A stretch of 64,000 nucleotides of DNA from NIOZ-UU13 sp035528395 (GCA_035528395.1 DATKYR010000177.1:1-64000), one strand, 5' to 3'. Counted from the first letter of the stretch, positions 42,555 through 51,820 are shown. Made by a program: numbers and translations. Notes: generated by a model from the sequence alone, not told the origin.

Positions 42555-44537
42555 ATGGACACGAACAAGAGCACATGTCGCGATTTTCCCGAAAGACACG
42601 GGGAAACAGACGTCCGTCGAACTCGCCGGAGTTTTCTTAAAGCAATAGGATTATGCGCATCAGGCTTTGCTGTTTCAGGGTGCGCTACTGCTGTAAGACG
42701 AACAGCGTATAGAGCACCTGGCGGCAAACCCAATATCCTTTGGATTACGTGCGAGGACATCAGTCCTTACTTAGGCTGCTATGGTGACAGTTACGCGAAG
42801 ACGCCGAATCTGGACAAGCTGGCCAGGGAAAGCGTGCTATATACGAAGGCGTTTGCAACCGCTCCTGTATGTGCGCCGTCGCGTTCATGTTTGATAACAG
42901 GGGTGTATGCAACTTCTCTGGGGACCCAGCATCTGCGTTCCGAGGTAACATTGCCGAGTCAAATCAAGTGTTTTCCTGAATATTTGCGGTCGGCCGGATA
43001 CTACTGTTCCAACAATTATAAAAAGGATTATAACTTCACCGATGTAAATGTCTGGGACGAGTCAAGTGATACGGCTCACTGGCGCAAACGTAAATCCGGT
43101 AAGCCGTTTTTCAGCGTATTCAATTTCACCTCTACACACCAGGGGCAGATTAACGGTTCCGATGAGGAGTTCTTTGCCAAGTACACCTCGAAGCTCAAGC
43201 CCGAAGAACGTCATGACGACAAGAAAATTCCTCTACCGCCATACTATCCTGTCACTCCATTCGTGCGGAAAATCTGGAGCCGTTATTACAACCTGATTAC
43301 TTTTATGGACAAGCAGGTCGGTGATTTGCTCGGCCAGCTTGAAGCCGACGGTTTAGCTGATAATACAATAGTATTCTTTTTTTCAGACCACGGCATGGGT
43401 ATTCCCCGGTTCAAAAGAACACTTTATGATTCCGGCCTTAATGTCCCGTTAATTATTCGTTTTCCTGAACGTTATCAGCACCTTTCTCCGCTTAGGGCAG
43501 GCAGGAGAACAGACAGATTGGTTAGTTTTGTTGATTTTGCACCGACGGTGTTGAGCTTAGCTGGATTGTCGATACCGGGTTATATGCAGGGGCGTGCGTT
43601 TCTTGGCGCTTGGGCGGGGCCGCCGCGGGAATATGTCTTTGGGGCGGCCAGCCGGGTTGACGAGGCTTATGAGATGTCGCGCTGCGTGCGTGATAAGCGG
43701 TACAAGTATATTCGCAATTATATGCCGCATTTGCCGTATATACAGCCAAGCGAATATCCGGACAGGGCTGAGATTATGAAGGAGTTGCGAAGGGCGGTCG
43801 CAGAGGACAAGCTGTCGAATATACAAAAATTACACTGGGCGCCAACCAAGCCGATTGAGGAGCTTTATGACACATCGGCTGACCCGCATGAAGTGAACAA
43901 TCTGGCAGATTCGGCTTCACTTAGGAGGATTCTTGGGAGACTGCGTAAAGTGCACCTTCAATGGATGGTCCAGACGAGAGATGTAGGATTGTTGTCGGAA
44001 GCTGAAATGCATATTCGCGCCGAAGGTTCGACGCCTTATGAGATGTCACGACAAATTAGTAAATATCCTCAACGGCGTATTCTCGCTGCGGCCGATTTGG
44101 TTGGGAGAGACCCAAATAATATTCCGAAGCTAATCGGGTTGTTAAGTGATTCGGACAGTGCGGTCCGCTATTGGGCCGTCGTAGCTCTAAGTGTCATCGG
44201 TTCCGGTGCGCCGCCTGTCATCGAAGCACTAACCGAGCGGCTGGAAGATTCGAGCCCAAACGTTCGGTTTGCGGCAGCCGGTACATTATGCAAGATGGGT
44301 CTTTGCGAAAATGCCTTGCCGGTGCTGGCCGAAGGCCTGGAAGATTGGCGGGAGGAAACGGTCCTGTATGCTGCTCGCGAGATACAGTTTATCGGCAATA
44401 AAGCACGCCCGATTGTCCAACAGATAAAAGAAATCCAGGGACGATGCAAAAATTCGGATGGGACATATAGAAATAATAATCACGCAACGTTTATCGACTG
44501 GGCTCTAAAATACGCTCTGGAGAATTGTGGAGAATAA
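42555..44537 (+). CDS. Tat-exported sulfatase with C-terminal HEAT-like repeats
   Basis: Type I sulfatase of 660 residues. The twin-arginine signal RRTRRSFLKAIG (residues 21-32) is followed by a lipobox-like SGCA. The formylglycine motif is C106-A-P-S-R with SCLITG after it, the metal-binding CED lies near residue 67, and FFFSDHGMG carries further ligands. The Cys needs conversion by a formylglycine-generating enzyme. After the sulfatase domain (to about residue 500) come alpha-helical units of HEAT/PBS type (DSDSAVRYWAVVALSVIG, DSSPNVRFAAAGTLCKMG). Arylsulfatase-type hydrolysis of a sulfated glycan is likely. Confidence 0.9.
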   Translation: MDTNKSTCRDFPERHGETDVRRTRRSFLKAIGLCASGFAVSGCATAVRRTAYRAPGGKPNILWITCEDISPYLGCYGDSYAKTPNLDKLARESVLYTKAFATAPVCAPSRSCLITGVYATSLGTQHLRSEVTLPSQIKCFPEYLRSAGYYCSNNYKKDYNFTDVNVWDESSDTAHWRKRKSGKPFFSVFNFTSTHQGQINGSDEEFFAKYTSKLKPEERHDDKKIPLPPYYPVTPFVRKIWSRYYNLITFMDKQVGDLLGQLEADGLADNTIVFFFSDHGMGIPRFKRTLYDSGLNVPLIIRFPERYQHLSPLRAGRRTDRLVSFVDFAPTVLSLAGLSIPGYMQGRAFLGAWAGPPREYVFGAASRVDEAYEMSRCVRDKRYKYIRNYMPHLPYIQPSEYPDRAEIMKELRRAVAEDKLSNIQKLHWAPTKPIEELYDTSADPHEVNNLADSASLRRILGRLRKVHLQWMVQTRDVGLLSEAEMHIRAEGSTPYEMSRQISKYPQRRILAAADLVGRDPNNIPKLIGLLSDSDSAVRYWAVVALSVIGSGAPPVIEALTERLEDSSPNVRFAAAGTLCKMGLCENALPVLAEGLEDWREETVLYAAREIQFIGNKARPIVQQIKEIQGRCKNSDGTYRNNNHATFIDWALKYALENCGE

Positions 44538-44586
44538 TTAAATTGGTACTACCATAAGAGTTGATTTGACAAAGATATAATATAGT

Positions 44587-44801
44587 TGTCATTCCTGTGA
44601 AAGGGTCTGTTGAAAAAGCCGAGATTGCTTCGTCATTACATTCCTCGCAATGACGCAAAGTGCGTTTTCATGTCATTGCGAGTGATTCGAAGAATCGCGC
44701 GGCAATCTCAAAACGTTCCTTTTGAACTTTTTCAACAGGCCCGAAAGCGGGAATCCATATGTTGGTACGTCTCTGGATCCCTGCTTCCGCAGGGATGACA
44801 G
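44587..44801. repeat. Dispersed repeat family B, copy interrupted by a MITE
   Basis: Starts GTCATTCCTGTGAAA and resumes after the insert as GCGGGAATCC, ending CTTCCGCAGGGATGAC. Apart from the insert it has the two-hairpin layout of the copy at 16256-16318. No gene lies in the 44538-44828 gap. Confidence 0.75.
44603..44742. mobile_element. MITE-like element of 140 bp nested in a family B repeat
   Basis: Terminal inverted repeats of 16 bp (GGGTCTGTTGAAAAAG and CTTTTTCAACAGGCCC, one mismatch) and flanking GAAA at 44599-44602 and 44743-44746, which reads as a 4-bp target duplication. Inside, GAGATTGC/GCAATCTC and GCAATGAC/GTCATTGC form nested palindromes, so the whole element folds back on itself. 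It has no ORF. Confidence 0.75.
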
Positions 44802-44828
44802 TTCCAACCGGTAGGTTTATGTTATTAA

Positions 44829-46229
44829 ATGAGTAATATTATGGATGGAACGCTTGAAAGTAAAGATAAAGGCAGCATTGTGTATGTGATGCTCGTATGT
44901 ATGGTAGCTGCTTTGGGAGGGCTTTTGTTCGGCTATGATACGGGGGTAATTAATGGGGCGATAGGTCCTCTGAAGGCATACTTTGTCCTCGATGCAAGCT
45001 GGGCAGGCTGGGCGACAGGTTGTGCGCTGGTTGGATGTGCCATCGGGGCGGCTATTGCCGGCGTGCTCAGCGACTGGCTTGGTCGGAAAAAGGTGCTTAT
45101 TCTTTCTGCGATTTTGTTCTTAATCTCGGCGGTGGGAACTGCCCTGCCGAAAAATATTACCACTTTCATTATTTACCGGATAATCGGCGGCCTGGGTGTG
45201 GGGGCGGCGTCGATGTCCTCGCCGATGTATATCGCGGAGATAAGTCCTGCGAGGATTCGCGGGCGAATGGTCTCGGTCAATCAGTTTGCGATAGTAACCG
45301 GTTTTTTAGTGGTATATTTTGTGAATTATTTTATCGCCCTTCAGGGTGACCAGATGTGGAACCAGGAGTCCGGCTGGCGGTGGATGTTCGGCTCGGAGGC
45401 GCTGCCGGCTTTACTGTTGTTAGCGCTGCTGTTTTTTGTGCCGGAGAGTCCCCGCTGGCTGACCAAACAAAACCGCAGTGACGAGGCGTTGGAGATTCTT
45501 ACCCGTGTTAATGGGGCTGAATATGCCAAAACCGAACTGCTGGAAATCAAGGATGCGATTACCAACGAGAGCGGGTCGCTGAAACAACTGTTGCAGCCGG
45601 GTATGAAGATTGTGCTGGTCATAGGCATTGTTTTAGCTGTTTTGCAGCAGGTTACGGGTATCAACGTTTTTCTTTATTTCGGAACTGAAATTTTCAAGAA
45701 GATGGGGTCTGAAACCAACGCCGCTCTACTTCAAACGGTTGTGGTAGGTGTGGTAAACCTGAGCTTTACTATAATTGCCATATGGACGGTTGACCGGCTG
45801 GGTCGAAAGCCTTTAATGATAATCGGCTCGGCGGGGATGGGACTTTCACTCCTGGCGATGGGCCTGGCATCCTACTTCGGCAGAACCGAACTGTGGCTGC
45901 TGCTGTTTATCCTTGGTTATATCGCCTGCTTTGCCCTATCGGTGGGGCCCGTGACGTGGGTGATTCTGTCGGAGATATTCCCGACCCGGATTCGCGGGCG
46001 GGCAATGGCAATTGCCACGGTATGTCTGTGGGTGGCAAATTACCTTGTTTCCCAAACGTTTCCCATGATGGAGGAAAATAACTGGCTGCTTGAGAAGTTT
46101 CATCACGCTTTCCCGTTTTGGCTTTATGGGATTTTCTGCGCTGTTCTGGTCACTTTTGTCTGGCGGTTCGTGCCGGAGACCAAAGGCAAAACGCTGGAAG
46201 AGATAGAAAAACACTGGATGAGCACATAG
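44829..46229 (+). CDS. Sugar porter (MFS) transporter
   Basis: Membrane protein of 466 residues with 12 TM segments of the sugar porter family. Motifs present: GGLLFGYDTGVINGAI in TM1, DWLGRKKVL after TM2, RIIGGLGVGAASM in TM4, PESPRWL after TM6, the central loop, GINVFLYFGTEIF in TM7, DRLGRKPL and the C-terminal PETKGKTLEEIE. These are as in XylE and GalP, which are sugar:H+ symporters. The substrate may be the monosaccharide freed by the upstream GH2 and sulfatase enzymes. Start ATG 44829 or 44841. Confidence 0.93.
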   Translation: MSNIMDGTLESKDKGSIVYVMLVCMVAALGGLLFGYDTGVINGAIGPLKAYFVLDASWAGWATGCALVGCAIGAAIAGVLSDWLGRKKVLILSAILFLISAVGTALPKNITTFIIYRIIGGLGVGAASMSSPMYIAEISPARIRGRMVSVNQFAIVTGFLVVYFVNYFIALQGDQMWNQESGWRWMFGSEALPALLLLALLFFVPESPRWLTKQNRSDEALEILTRVNGAEYAKTELLEIKDAITNESGSLKQLLQPGMKIVLVIGIVLAVLQQVTGINVFLYFGTEIFKKMGSETNAALLQTVVVGVVNLSFTIIAIWTVDRLGRKPLMIIGSAGMGLSLLAMGLASYFGRTELWLLLFILGYIACFALSVGPVTWVILSEIFPTRIRGRAMAIATVCLWVANYLVSQTFPMMEENNWLLEKFHHAFPFWLYGIFCAVLVTFVWRFVPETKGKTLEEIEKHWMST

Positions 46230-46278
46230 ATTGAACAGCAGGAGAGCGCTTTGTAATATTTTCAGCAGAAGGTGTAAG

Positions 46279-46698
46279 ATGGATTTTCCGGAACGATTAA
46301 CTATTCAAAGCCATACGATAACCATTGTGCCGCGATACGCCGAAACCGACAAAGGCGGAGTGGTTCACCACAGCGTCTATCCTGTTTGGTTTGAAATGGG
46401 GCGCACGGAACTTTTACGGGTTAACGGGTTGGCATACACAGACCTCGAACAATCAGGAGTTTTCTTTGTCGTAGCAGAGTTGCGTATAAAATATCGCCGG
46501 CCTGCAATGTATGATGAGAAGCTGCAATTGGAGACGCATTGCTCAGCGGTTACGGCCAGTAAGGTTGAGCATAGCTATAAGCTTACACGCAGCAGTAATG
46601 GGATAATCTTAGCTGAGGGTTCGAGCGTGCTGGCCTGCGTCAACGCCGAGGGCAAGGTTCGCCGAGTACCTGAATTTATGTATCCCGAAGCCGGTTAG
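46279..46698 (+). CDS. Hot-dog-fold acyl-CoA thioesterase (4HBT family)
   Basis: Protein of 139 residues; ATG 46279 has AGAAGGTG upstream, whereas the longer frame overlaps the previous stop. The family motif is RYAETDKGGVVHHSVYPVWF followed by EMGRTELLR, in which the Asp acts in catalysis in YbgC/4HBT-type enzymes, and the rest alternates strands as expected (VVAELRIKYRRPAMYDEKL). The substrate is an acyl-CoA of unknown chain. It follows the sugar porter gene in the same orientation but has no obvious functional link. Confidence 0.85.
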   Translation: MDFPERLTIQSHTITIVPRYAETDKGGVVHHSVYPVWFEMGRTELLRVNGLAYTDLEQSGVFFVVAELRIKYRRPAMYDEKLQLETHCSAVTASKVEHSYKLTRSSNGIILAEGSSVLACVNAEGKVRRVPEFMYPEAG

Positions 46699-46781
46699 AA
46701 ATTCTACGGAGGGTGATACCGCACAAAAAGCGGAGATTTTTGGCCGAGCGAATTAGAAAAAGCAATTCATTTGGCGGTTTT

Positions 46782-46813
46782 CAATTGACAATTAACGTTT
46801 AACAATTGACAAT
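46782..46813. repeat. Simple-word spacer (CAATTGACAATT / AACAATTGACAAT)
   Basis: Two CAATTGACAAT words separated by TAACGTTTAA, just upstream of purF. It belongs to the class of short-word spacers seen elsewhere in the window. Its TTGACA words could also form a promoter, but no good -10 follows. Confidence 0.5.
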
Positions 46814-46819
46814 CCCTTT

Positions 46820-48256
46820 ATGGCTTCAGAAAAAAAAGAAAACTGTGGTCTTTTTGGCATTTTTGGTGACGCCGAAGCGATTCATAATACCTATTTCGGC
46901 TTACATAGTCTTCAGCATCGCGGCCAGGAGTCGGCGGGAATTGCCTCCAGTGACGGTGAATTAATCCAGTGTTATACAGGTATGGGTATGGTCAGGAGGG
47001 TTTTCCGCTCCGGCAGAAATGTTTTAAAAAGATTGTCTAATCCGATAGCGATCGGCCATGTTCGGTATTCGACGACAGGTTCCAGCAGGGCTATAAATTG
47101 TCAGCCGCTTTTGGCCGAGTATTCCCGCGGGCAGGTGGCAGTGGCACATAACGGCAATCTTATAAACGCAACACTTCTGCGTGACGAATATGAGGCATAC
47201 GGCAGTATATTTAATTCTACAAGTGATACTGAGATAATTACTCATTTGCTTGCCAAGCCTACCCACGTGAGCAATCCTGACCCATTGGCACATGTACTGA
47301 ACCATCTTCAGGGGGCATATAGCCTGCTGTTTTTATTTGCCGACCGCATTGAAGCGGCCCGGGACCCTTACGGCATCAGGCCTTTATGCATAGGCCAAAC
47401 CGAAAAAGGTTCTTACGTAGTTGCCAGTGAGACGTGCGCCTTTGATGCCATCAACGCGAAGTTCATTCGTGAAGTTGAGCCCGGCGAAATAGTTCGATTG
47501 GATAAAAACGGTCTGCACAGCAGATTTTTCGTTACGCCGGGCACTGTTACACCGGCTCACTGTATCTTCGAGCACATCTATTTTGCCAAACAAAACAGCA
47601 CCTTTTTCGGTGAGAATGTGCACGAGTTCAGAAAAAAAGTCGGAAGACAATTGGCAAAAGAACACCCTGTCGATGCGGACGTGGTAATACCGGTACCGGA
47701 CTCAGGGACATCGGCGGCGATAGGATACGCAGAGCAGAGCAAAATACCTTTCGATATGGGACTGGTCAGGAGTCATTACATAGGCAGAACATTTATTTCG
47801 CCGGAGCAGAAATTAAGAGAATTAGAGGTAAGACTCAAATTAGCTGTGGTAAAAGAAGTAGTGGGCGGAAAGCGCATCGTGATAGTTGACGACTCAATCG
47901 TTCGCGGCACAACGACGAGGGGCAAGATTAGAACATTGCGCCAGGCCGGCGCTGAACAAATTCACATGCGAGTGAGCTGTCCGCCAATCAGGTTTCCCTG
48001 TTTTTACGGCATTGATTTCCCAACCAAAGAAGAGCTGCTGGCAAATAATCGCGATTTGGAACAAATCAAAGAGTTCCTTGAAGTTGACAGTATCGGTTAT
48101 ATGTCACTGGAAGGAATGCTTCAGTGCGCAATATTACCGGAAGACCACTACTGTACCGCGTGCTGGAGCGGGAAGTACAAAATACCGATAGATATCTCGG
48201 TCAACAAATTTGCCCTTGAACACTATCAACGGCAAATGTTCGAGGACGAACAATAA
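46820..48256 (+). CDS. purF: Amidophosphoribosyltransferase
   Basis: First committed enzyme of purine synthesis: PRPP plus glutamine to phosphoribosylamine. The protein has 478 residues with an 8-residue propeptide before the nucleophile Cys9 (ENCGLFGI), the glutaminase domain (HRGQESAG, GHVRYSTTG) and the phosphoribosyltransferase domain with PRPP loop VDDSIVRGTT (356-365). Cys residues at 248, 394, 445 and 448 match the pattern of the B. subtilis-type 4Fe-4S cluster, so an oxygen-sensitive form with propeptide processing is predicted. purM follows after 27 bp. Confidence 0.95.
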   Translation: MASEKKENCGLFGIFGDAEAIHNTYFGLHSLQHRGQESAGIASSDGELIQCYTGMGMVRRVFRSGRNVLKRLSNPIAIGHVRYSTTGSSRAINCQPLLAEYSRGQVAVAHNGNLINATLLRDEYEAYGSIFNSTSDTEIITHLLAKPTHVSNPDPLAHVLNHLQGAYSLLFLFADRIEAARDPYGIRPLCIGQTEKGSYVVASETCAFDAINAKFIREVEPGEIVRLDKNGLHSRFFVTPGTVTPAHCIFEHIYFAKQNSTFFGENVHEFRKKVGRQLAKEHPVDADVVIPVPDSGTSAAIGYAEQSKIPFDMGLVRSHYIGRTFISPEQKLRELEVRLKLAVVKEVVGGKRIVIVDDSIVRGTTTRGKIRTLRQAGAEQIHMRVSCPPIRFPCFYGIDFPTKEELLANNRDLEQIKEFLEVDSIGYMSLEGMLQCAILPEDHYCTACWSGKYKIPIDISVNKFALEHYQRQMFEDEQ

Positions 48257-48283
48257 CCGCAATTCAGCGGCGGGCCAAAGAAA

Positions 48284-49351
48284 ATGAGTAAATACATTAG
48301 CTATGAACAGTCTGGCGTGAGTATCGATGCCGGAGAGGAGATGGTTCAGCAAATCCACTCGGCGGTTGCCAGCACATTCGGGCCGCGGGTTATTCAATTG
48401 CATAATGCATTTGCGGGGATGTTTCGGCTCGACTATGACGAAAGACTGTTCAAAAAAAATTACAAGAATCCTGTCCTTGTGGCCTGCACGGACGGCGTGG
48501 GCAGCAAGGTCCAGTTAGCCAGCAAGATAAAGAAGTTCGATACCGTGGGCATCGACCTGGTTGCAATGAACGTTAATGATATGCTCGTGCAGGGCGCCGA
48601 GCCTTTGTTTTTTCTCGATTATCTGGCGGTTAACAAGCTTGAGCCGAAGATTGTTGCTGAGCTTATCAAAGGCGTTGCGAGGGGCTGCCGAGAGGCCAAC
48701 TGCGCACTGATAGGCGGAGAGACTGCTGAGATGCCGGACACCTATTCGGCGGGCGATTTCGATATGGCCGGGTTTGCCGTTGGGATTGTCGAGCGGAAGA
48801 AAATAATTACAGGCCAAGTAATAAAAAAAGGTGATGTGATTCTGGGTCTTGCTTCAAACGGACTGCACAGTAACGGTTATACGCTGGTTCGCAATATCTG
48901 TTTCAAAAAAGCGAAGCTCAAAATGACCGATTGTCTCGATGAGCTCGACGGTGCTGTGCTGGGTGATGTGCTGCTGGAGCCGACGCGAATTTATGTTCGG
49001 TCGATAATAAAATTACTGTCGCAATACAAAGTCAAACGAGTCGTGCACGGAATGGTACATATTACCGGCGGCGGTCTGGTGGGAAATATTCCGAGAGTGC
49101 TGCCGAAAGACTGCAATGCGACTATAAAAAAATCGAGCTGGCCGGTGCCGAAGATATTTACGTTTTTGCAGAAGACAGGACCGGTCGAAGAAGAGGAAAT
49201 GTTTAGAGTATTCAATATGGGGATAGGGTTTGTGCTGATAGTGGCTGAAGACTTCGCTGATTCGATAGCTAAAAAATTGACAAGGTTCGGCGAGCGGGTC
49301 TATAAGATAGGCAGAATCACTACCGGTACAGGCAAAGTGGTCCTGAAATAA
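48284..49351 (+). CDS. purM: Phosphoribosylformylglycinamidine cyclo-ligase
   Basis: AIR synthetase of 355 residues, the fifth step of purine synthesis. Blocks typical of PurM: YEQSGVSIDAGEEMV at the start, ACTDGVGSKVQLA (residues about 70-82), DLVAMNVNDMLVQGAEPLFFLDY, LIGGETAEMPDTY, GLASNGLHSNGY and GMVHITGGGLVGNIPRVLP. All expected motifs are present and the length is normal. GGCGGGCCAAAG precedes the ATG. It is coupled with purF; the other purine genes are not in the window. Confidence 0.95.
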   Translation: MSKYISYEQSGVSIDAGEEMVQQIHSAVASTFGPRVIQLHNAFAGMFRLDYDERLFKKNYKNPVLVACTDGVGSKVQLASKIKKFDTVGIDLVAMNVNDMLVQGAEPLFFLDYLAVNKLEPKIVAELIKGVARGCREANCALIGGETAEMPDTYSAGDFDMAGFAVGIVERKKIITGQVIKKGDVILGLASNGLHSNGYTLVRNICFKKAKLKMTDCLDELDGAVLGDVLLEPTRIYVRSIIKLLSQYKVKRVVHGMVHITGGGLVGNIPRVLPKDCNATIKKSSWPVPKIFTFLQKTGPVEEEEMFRVFNMGIGFVLIVAEDFADSIAKKLTRFGERVYKIGRITTGTGKVVLK

Positions 49352-49397
49352 GTCGTCATTCGTGACCCGGTTCACGGGACAGTTCACAAAGCAGGAA

Positions 49398-50408
49398 ATG
49401 CGAAATACGAAATATGCCAAGTTTGCCGTAGCAGCGATGATGTATGCTGCCTTTGCCGGGTATCTGTATCAGCCGTATTTCAAATACTTCGACAGATGGC
49501 AATACCTTTTGGTTGTGAATGCTCCCCTGGCTTCTCTGGGTTGTTACGTGCTCAGCAGGCGGTGGGTGGCTGGATTTGGTGAATCGTTTTTTGCGGGAGC
49601 TATTTACGGCTTTGGACCATTTGCACTTGGGTTAGTAAAATTTCACCCTACGGCGGGTCTTTTAGTGGCGGCTATACCATGGCTGTTTTGCCCTGCTGCT
49701 TTTGGTCCCAAAACCAAATGGCGATGGTTAAGGATTCCACTTGCGGTTTTTCCGTTTCTGGCAATAGTGCTTTTCTTTCTTGTATCCGCTCACTACCGGT
49801 TGTTCCCCGTTTCAACACAGGCCAGATTGCATCCTGCTGATTTGTTCGGCTTGTTAGCTCCGCTTATTACTGCTCAGCAAAACACAACTCTAATCGGCTT
49901 TTATCACATTCCAGTGGCGGCGTTGATTGTGGGTTTTTCTATGCTGCTGGTTGCTCGGCGGTATGGCGTAATAGCAATTTTTGCTATCGGGATGACTTTA
50001 GCCTTTTGCGAATCTTTCTTTGAGGTCAGCCCGATTATCTGGTTCACCATACCTATGTTGTGCTGTTCGGTTCTCATTGGCGAAGGTATGCAGGGACTTG
50101 CCTCGGCCGGTTTCGCCGACCGCGGATGGGTCCTGGCTGCCGTGGCGATTATGTGCGCTCTTGCTATTGTTACATTACTGCTGGCAACAAAATATTTTCA
50201 AACATTTTTAGGAATGGGGGCAGGATACGCAAAACTCTTTACCGAAGCCGGGAAAATGTATGTGCTCGGCGCAATTGTGGCTGCGATTATTTTCTTTATG
50301 ATACGTGCGAAATTGCGAATGCGGCAGTTGCGACAGGTCGTCCTTTATGCGGCAATGGCGGTGGATATATTTCTCGGCGCAAGGTTTATCATCGATAAGA
50401 TTCTTTGA
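49398..50408 (+). CDS. Polytopic membrane protein of unknown function
   Basis: Protein of 336 residues if started at ATG 49398; the GTG at 49362 is also possible. About nine hydrophobic segments are visible, for example AVAAMMYAAFAGYLYQPYF, LVVNAPLASLGCYVLS, AVFPFLAIVLFFLVSA and VLGAIVAAIIFFMIRA, with short loops and a basic C-terminal loop RAKLRMRQLRQV. No signature of a known transporter or enzyme is seen. It follows purM after 46 bp and could be cotranscribed, but the functional relation is unclear. Confidence 0.65.
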   Translation: MRNTKYAKFAVAAMMYAAFAGYLYQPYFKYFDRWQYLLVVNAPLASLGCYVLSRRWVAGFGESFFAGAIYGFGPFALGLVKFHPTAGLLVAAIPWLFCPAAFGPKTKWRWLRIPLAVFPFLAIVLFFLVSAHYRLFPVSTQARLHPADLFGLLAPLITAQQNTTLIGFYHIPVAALIVGFSMLLVARRYGVIAIFAIGMTLAFCESFFEVSPIIWFTIPMLCCSVLIGEGMQGLASAGFADRGWVLAAVAIMCALAIVTLLLATKYFQTFLGMGAGYAKLFTEAGKMYVLGAIVAAIIFFMIRAKLRMRQLRQVVLYAAMAVDIFLGARFIIDKIL

Positions 50409-50428
50409 ATCTGTACTTGATACTCGAA

Positions 50429-50713
50429 TTACGAGAAGGTTTCCCGCTGGATTTGGCCGAGGTAGAATCGGCCATCGTTGCGCATAAAATTTATAATGGC
50501 GTCAAACTGCTGGTCTATGAAGTGGGTGTCGTTGCTGACTATTGATATACCGATGACAGCACTGGTCTTGCTGTCCTGATGGTCAACTTCGGAAATTGAG
50601 ATATTGAACCTGCTTTTCAATCGGCCGATTATACTTTTGACGATGCTTCTTTTTCCCTTGAGTGAAGTTATCCCCTGCATAGATAAATGAGCTGTTAGTA
50701 CGCCGACAATCAT
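50429..50713 (-). CDS. DUF503 (YlxP-like) protein
   Basis: Small protein of 94 residues. ATG 50713 is preferred to an upstream TTG because the family starts MIVGVLTAHLSM. The ferredoxin-like fold pattern continues with SLKGKRSIVKSIIGRLKSRF, SISEVDHQDS and SAVIGISIVSNDT, close to DUF503 proteins, which often lie near rbfA and infB. Here it stands convergent to the membrane protein gene and 20 bp behind the TIM-barrel gene. The molecular role of the family is not established. Confidence 0.8.
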   Translation of the reverse strand: MIVGVLTAHLSMQGITSLKGKRSIVKSIIGRLKSRFNISISEVDHQDSKTSAVIGISIVSNDTHFIDQQFDAIINFMRNDGRFYLGQIQRETFS

Positions 50714-50733
50714 AATTGATGCTCGTTTCAAGC

Positions 50734-51540
50734 TTAGATAGATTGCTTTTGAATCTTTTCAAGCAGCCGTTTAGTGGCTAATGTACCATCGTTTTCGCTG
50801 AGCCTTTCGCCTTCGTACTCGATGCCGACATAGCCGTGATAGCCGGCATCAAGGATAATCTTCATCATTCGGTAGTAATCAATCTTGGTCTCATCACCCT
50901 TTTCATCAAAGTCATAGCTCTTGGCACTGAGCGCTTTGGCGTGTGGCATCAGCATCTCGACTGTGTCGTAGGGGTCGACTTCCGGCGGAAAGTTACCGAA
51001 GTCGGGCAGCGTCCCGCAATTGGGCAGGTCAACATTTTTGATGACGCCGGTGAGCCACTGACCGTTAGACGATAATCCTCCGTGGTTTTCGACAATTACG
51101 TTGAGCTCGTGGTTGGCGGCATACTCGCTGAGGCCCCGCAAACCATCGGCGGCCAATTCAAGCTGTTCGTCGTATGAGCCCTTCGAGTAGGCGTTGACCC
51201 GGATGGAATGGCAGCCTAAGTATTCAGCGGCTCTGACCCATTTATGATGGTTGCGGACGGCCTGGATACGGAGGCGTCGGTCCGGGTTACCGAGACTACC
51301 TTCATCATCGCACATAATCAGCAGCGATTTGACGCCGAGGTCCTCTGCACGTTTTTTCATCTCAGCCAGGTACCTGGTATTGTTGGCCTTGTCCTTGAAG
51401 AAAATGTTGACGTACTCGACTGCATTGATGCCAAAACTGTGGGCCTCTTTTGCAAAGTCGAGATTATCTAATTTCGGCTCCTGTTGGCCGAAAAGCCTTC
51501 TGTGAAAAGACCACTGAGCCAGAGATATCTTGAAATTCAT
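50734..51540 (-). CDS. Sugar phosphate isomerase/epimerase (AP endonuclease 2 fold)
   Basis: TIM-barrel protein of 268 residues starting at ATG 51540 (MNFKISLAQWSFHRRLFG). Characteristic blocks: AKEAHSFGINAVEYVN, RVNAYSKGSYDEQLELAADG, VIVENHGGLSSN, GTLPDFGNFP and YVGIEYEGERLSENDG. The Glu, His, Asp and Glu residues in these blocks are the expected metal ligands of the family. Members include hydroxypyruvate and xylose isomerases and inosose dehydratase relatives. The substrate is unknown. It has its own promoter candidate at 51582-51610. Confidence 0.87.
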   Translation of the reverse strand: MNFKISLAQWSFHRRLFGQQEPKLDNLDFAKEAHSFGINAVEYVNIFFKDKANNTRYLAEMKKRAEDLGVKSLLIMCDDEGSLGNPDRRLRIQAVRNHHKWVRAAEYLGCHSIRVNAYSKGSYDEQLELAADGLRGLSEYAANHELNVIVENHGGLSSNGQWLTGVIKNVDLPNCGTLPDFGNFPPEVDPYDTVEMLMPHAKALSAKSYDFDEKGDETKIDYYRMMKIILDAGYHGYVGIEYEGERLSENDGTLATKRLLEKIQKQSI

Positions 51541-51581
51541 AAGGCTGTCTCTTTGAAAGATTCGATTCTTATTACAAGCGC

Positions 51582-51610
51582 AGAATATCAGAATCACTCG
51601 CCAGCGTCAA
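51582..51610 (-). promoter_or_regulatory. Putative sigma70 promoter of the TIM-barrel isomerase gene
   Basis: On the minus strand TTGACG (51605-51610), a 17-bp spacer and TATTCT (51582-51587), about 42 bp before ATG 51540. Confidence 0.6.
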
Positions 51611-51621
51611 GGAATCTGTTC

Positions 51622-51804
51622 TCATCGTTTGTGCTCCTGCCTCTGCTTTTTGATATCTGCCATCACAGTTGGTAAAATCTCACCTATCCAAACAGGCTCG
51701 GAAGTCCTTCGTTTCTTATCCACAACCGAACTTTCTTTTTCAGAGTGTTTGTAAGGGATGTGAACCTTGAGCTCTGAATTAACCAAGGGGGAGGAATCTC
51801 TCAA
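51622..51804 (-). CDS. Possible small protein at the prophage edge
   Basis: A 60-codon frame opens at TTG 51804, directly behind the prophage lipoprotein gene, and ends at 51622. The C-terminal part (EPVWIGEILPTVMADIKKQR) has plausible protein composition, but there is no good ribosome site and no ATG near the start. It may be a decayed gene at the element boundary. Low confidence. Confidence 0.3.
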   Translation of the reverse strand: MRDSSPLVNSELKVHIPYKHSEKESSVVDKKRRTSEPVWIGEILPTVMADIKKQRQEHKR

Positions 51805-51820
51805 ACCACTCTATAAGTCA

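Noticed and set aside
44538..44828. 62-codon frame within the repeat region
   Set aside because: It runs through the MITE and repeat sequences and has no similarity or ribosome site.
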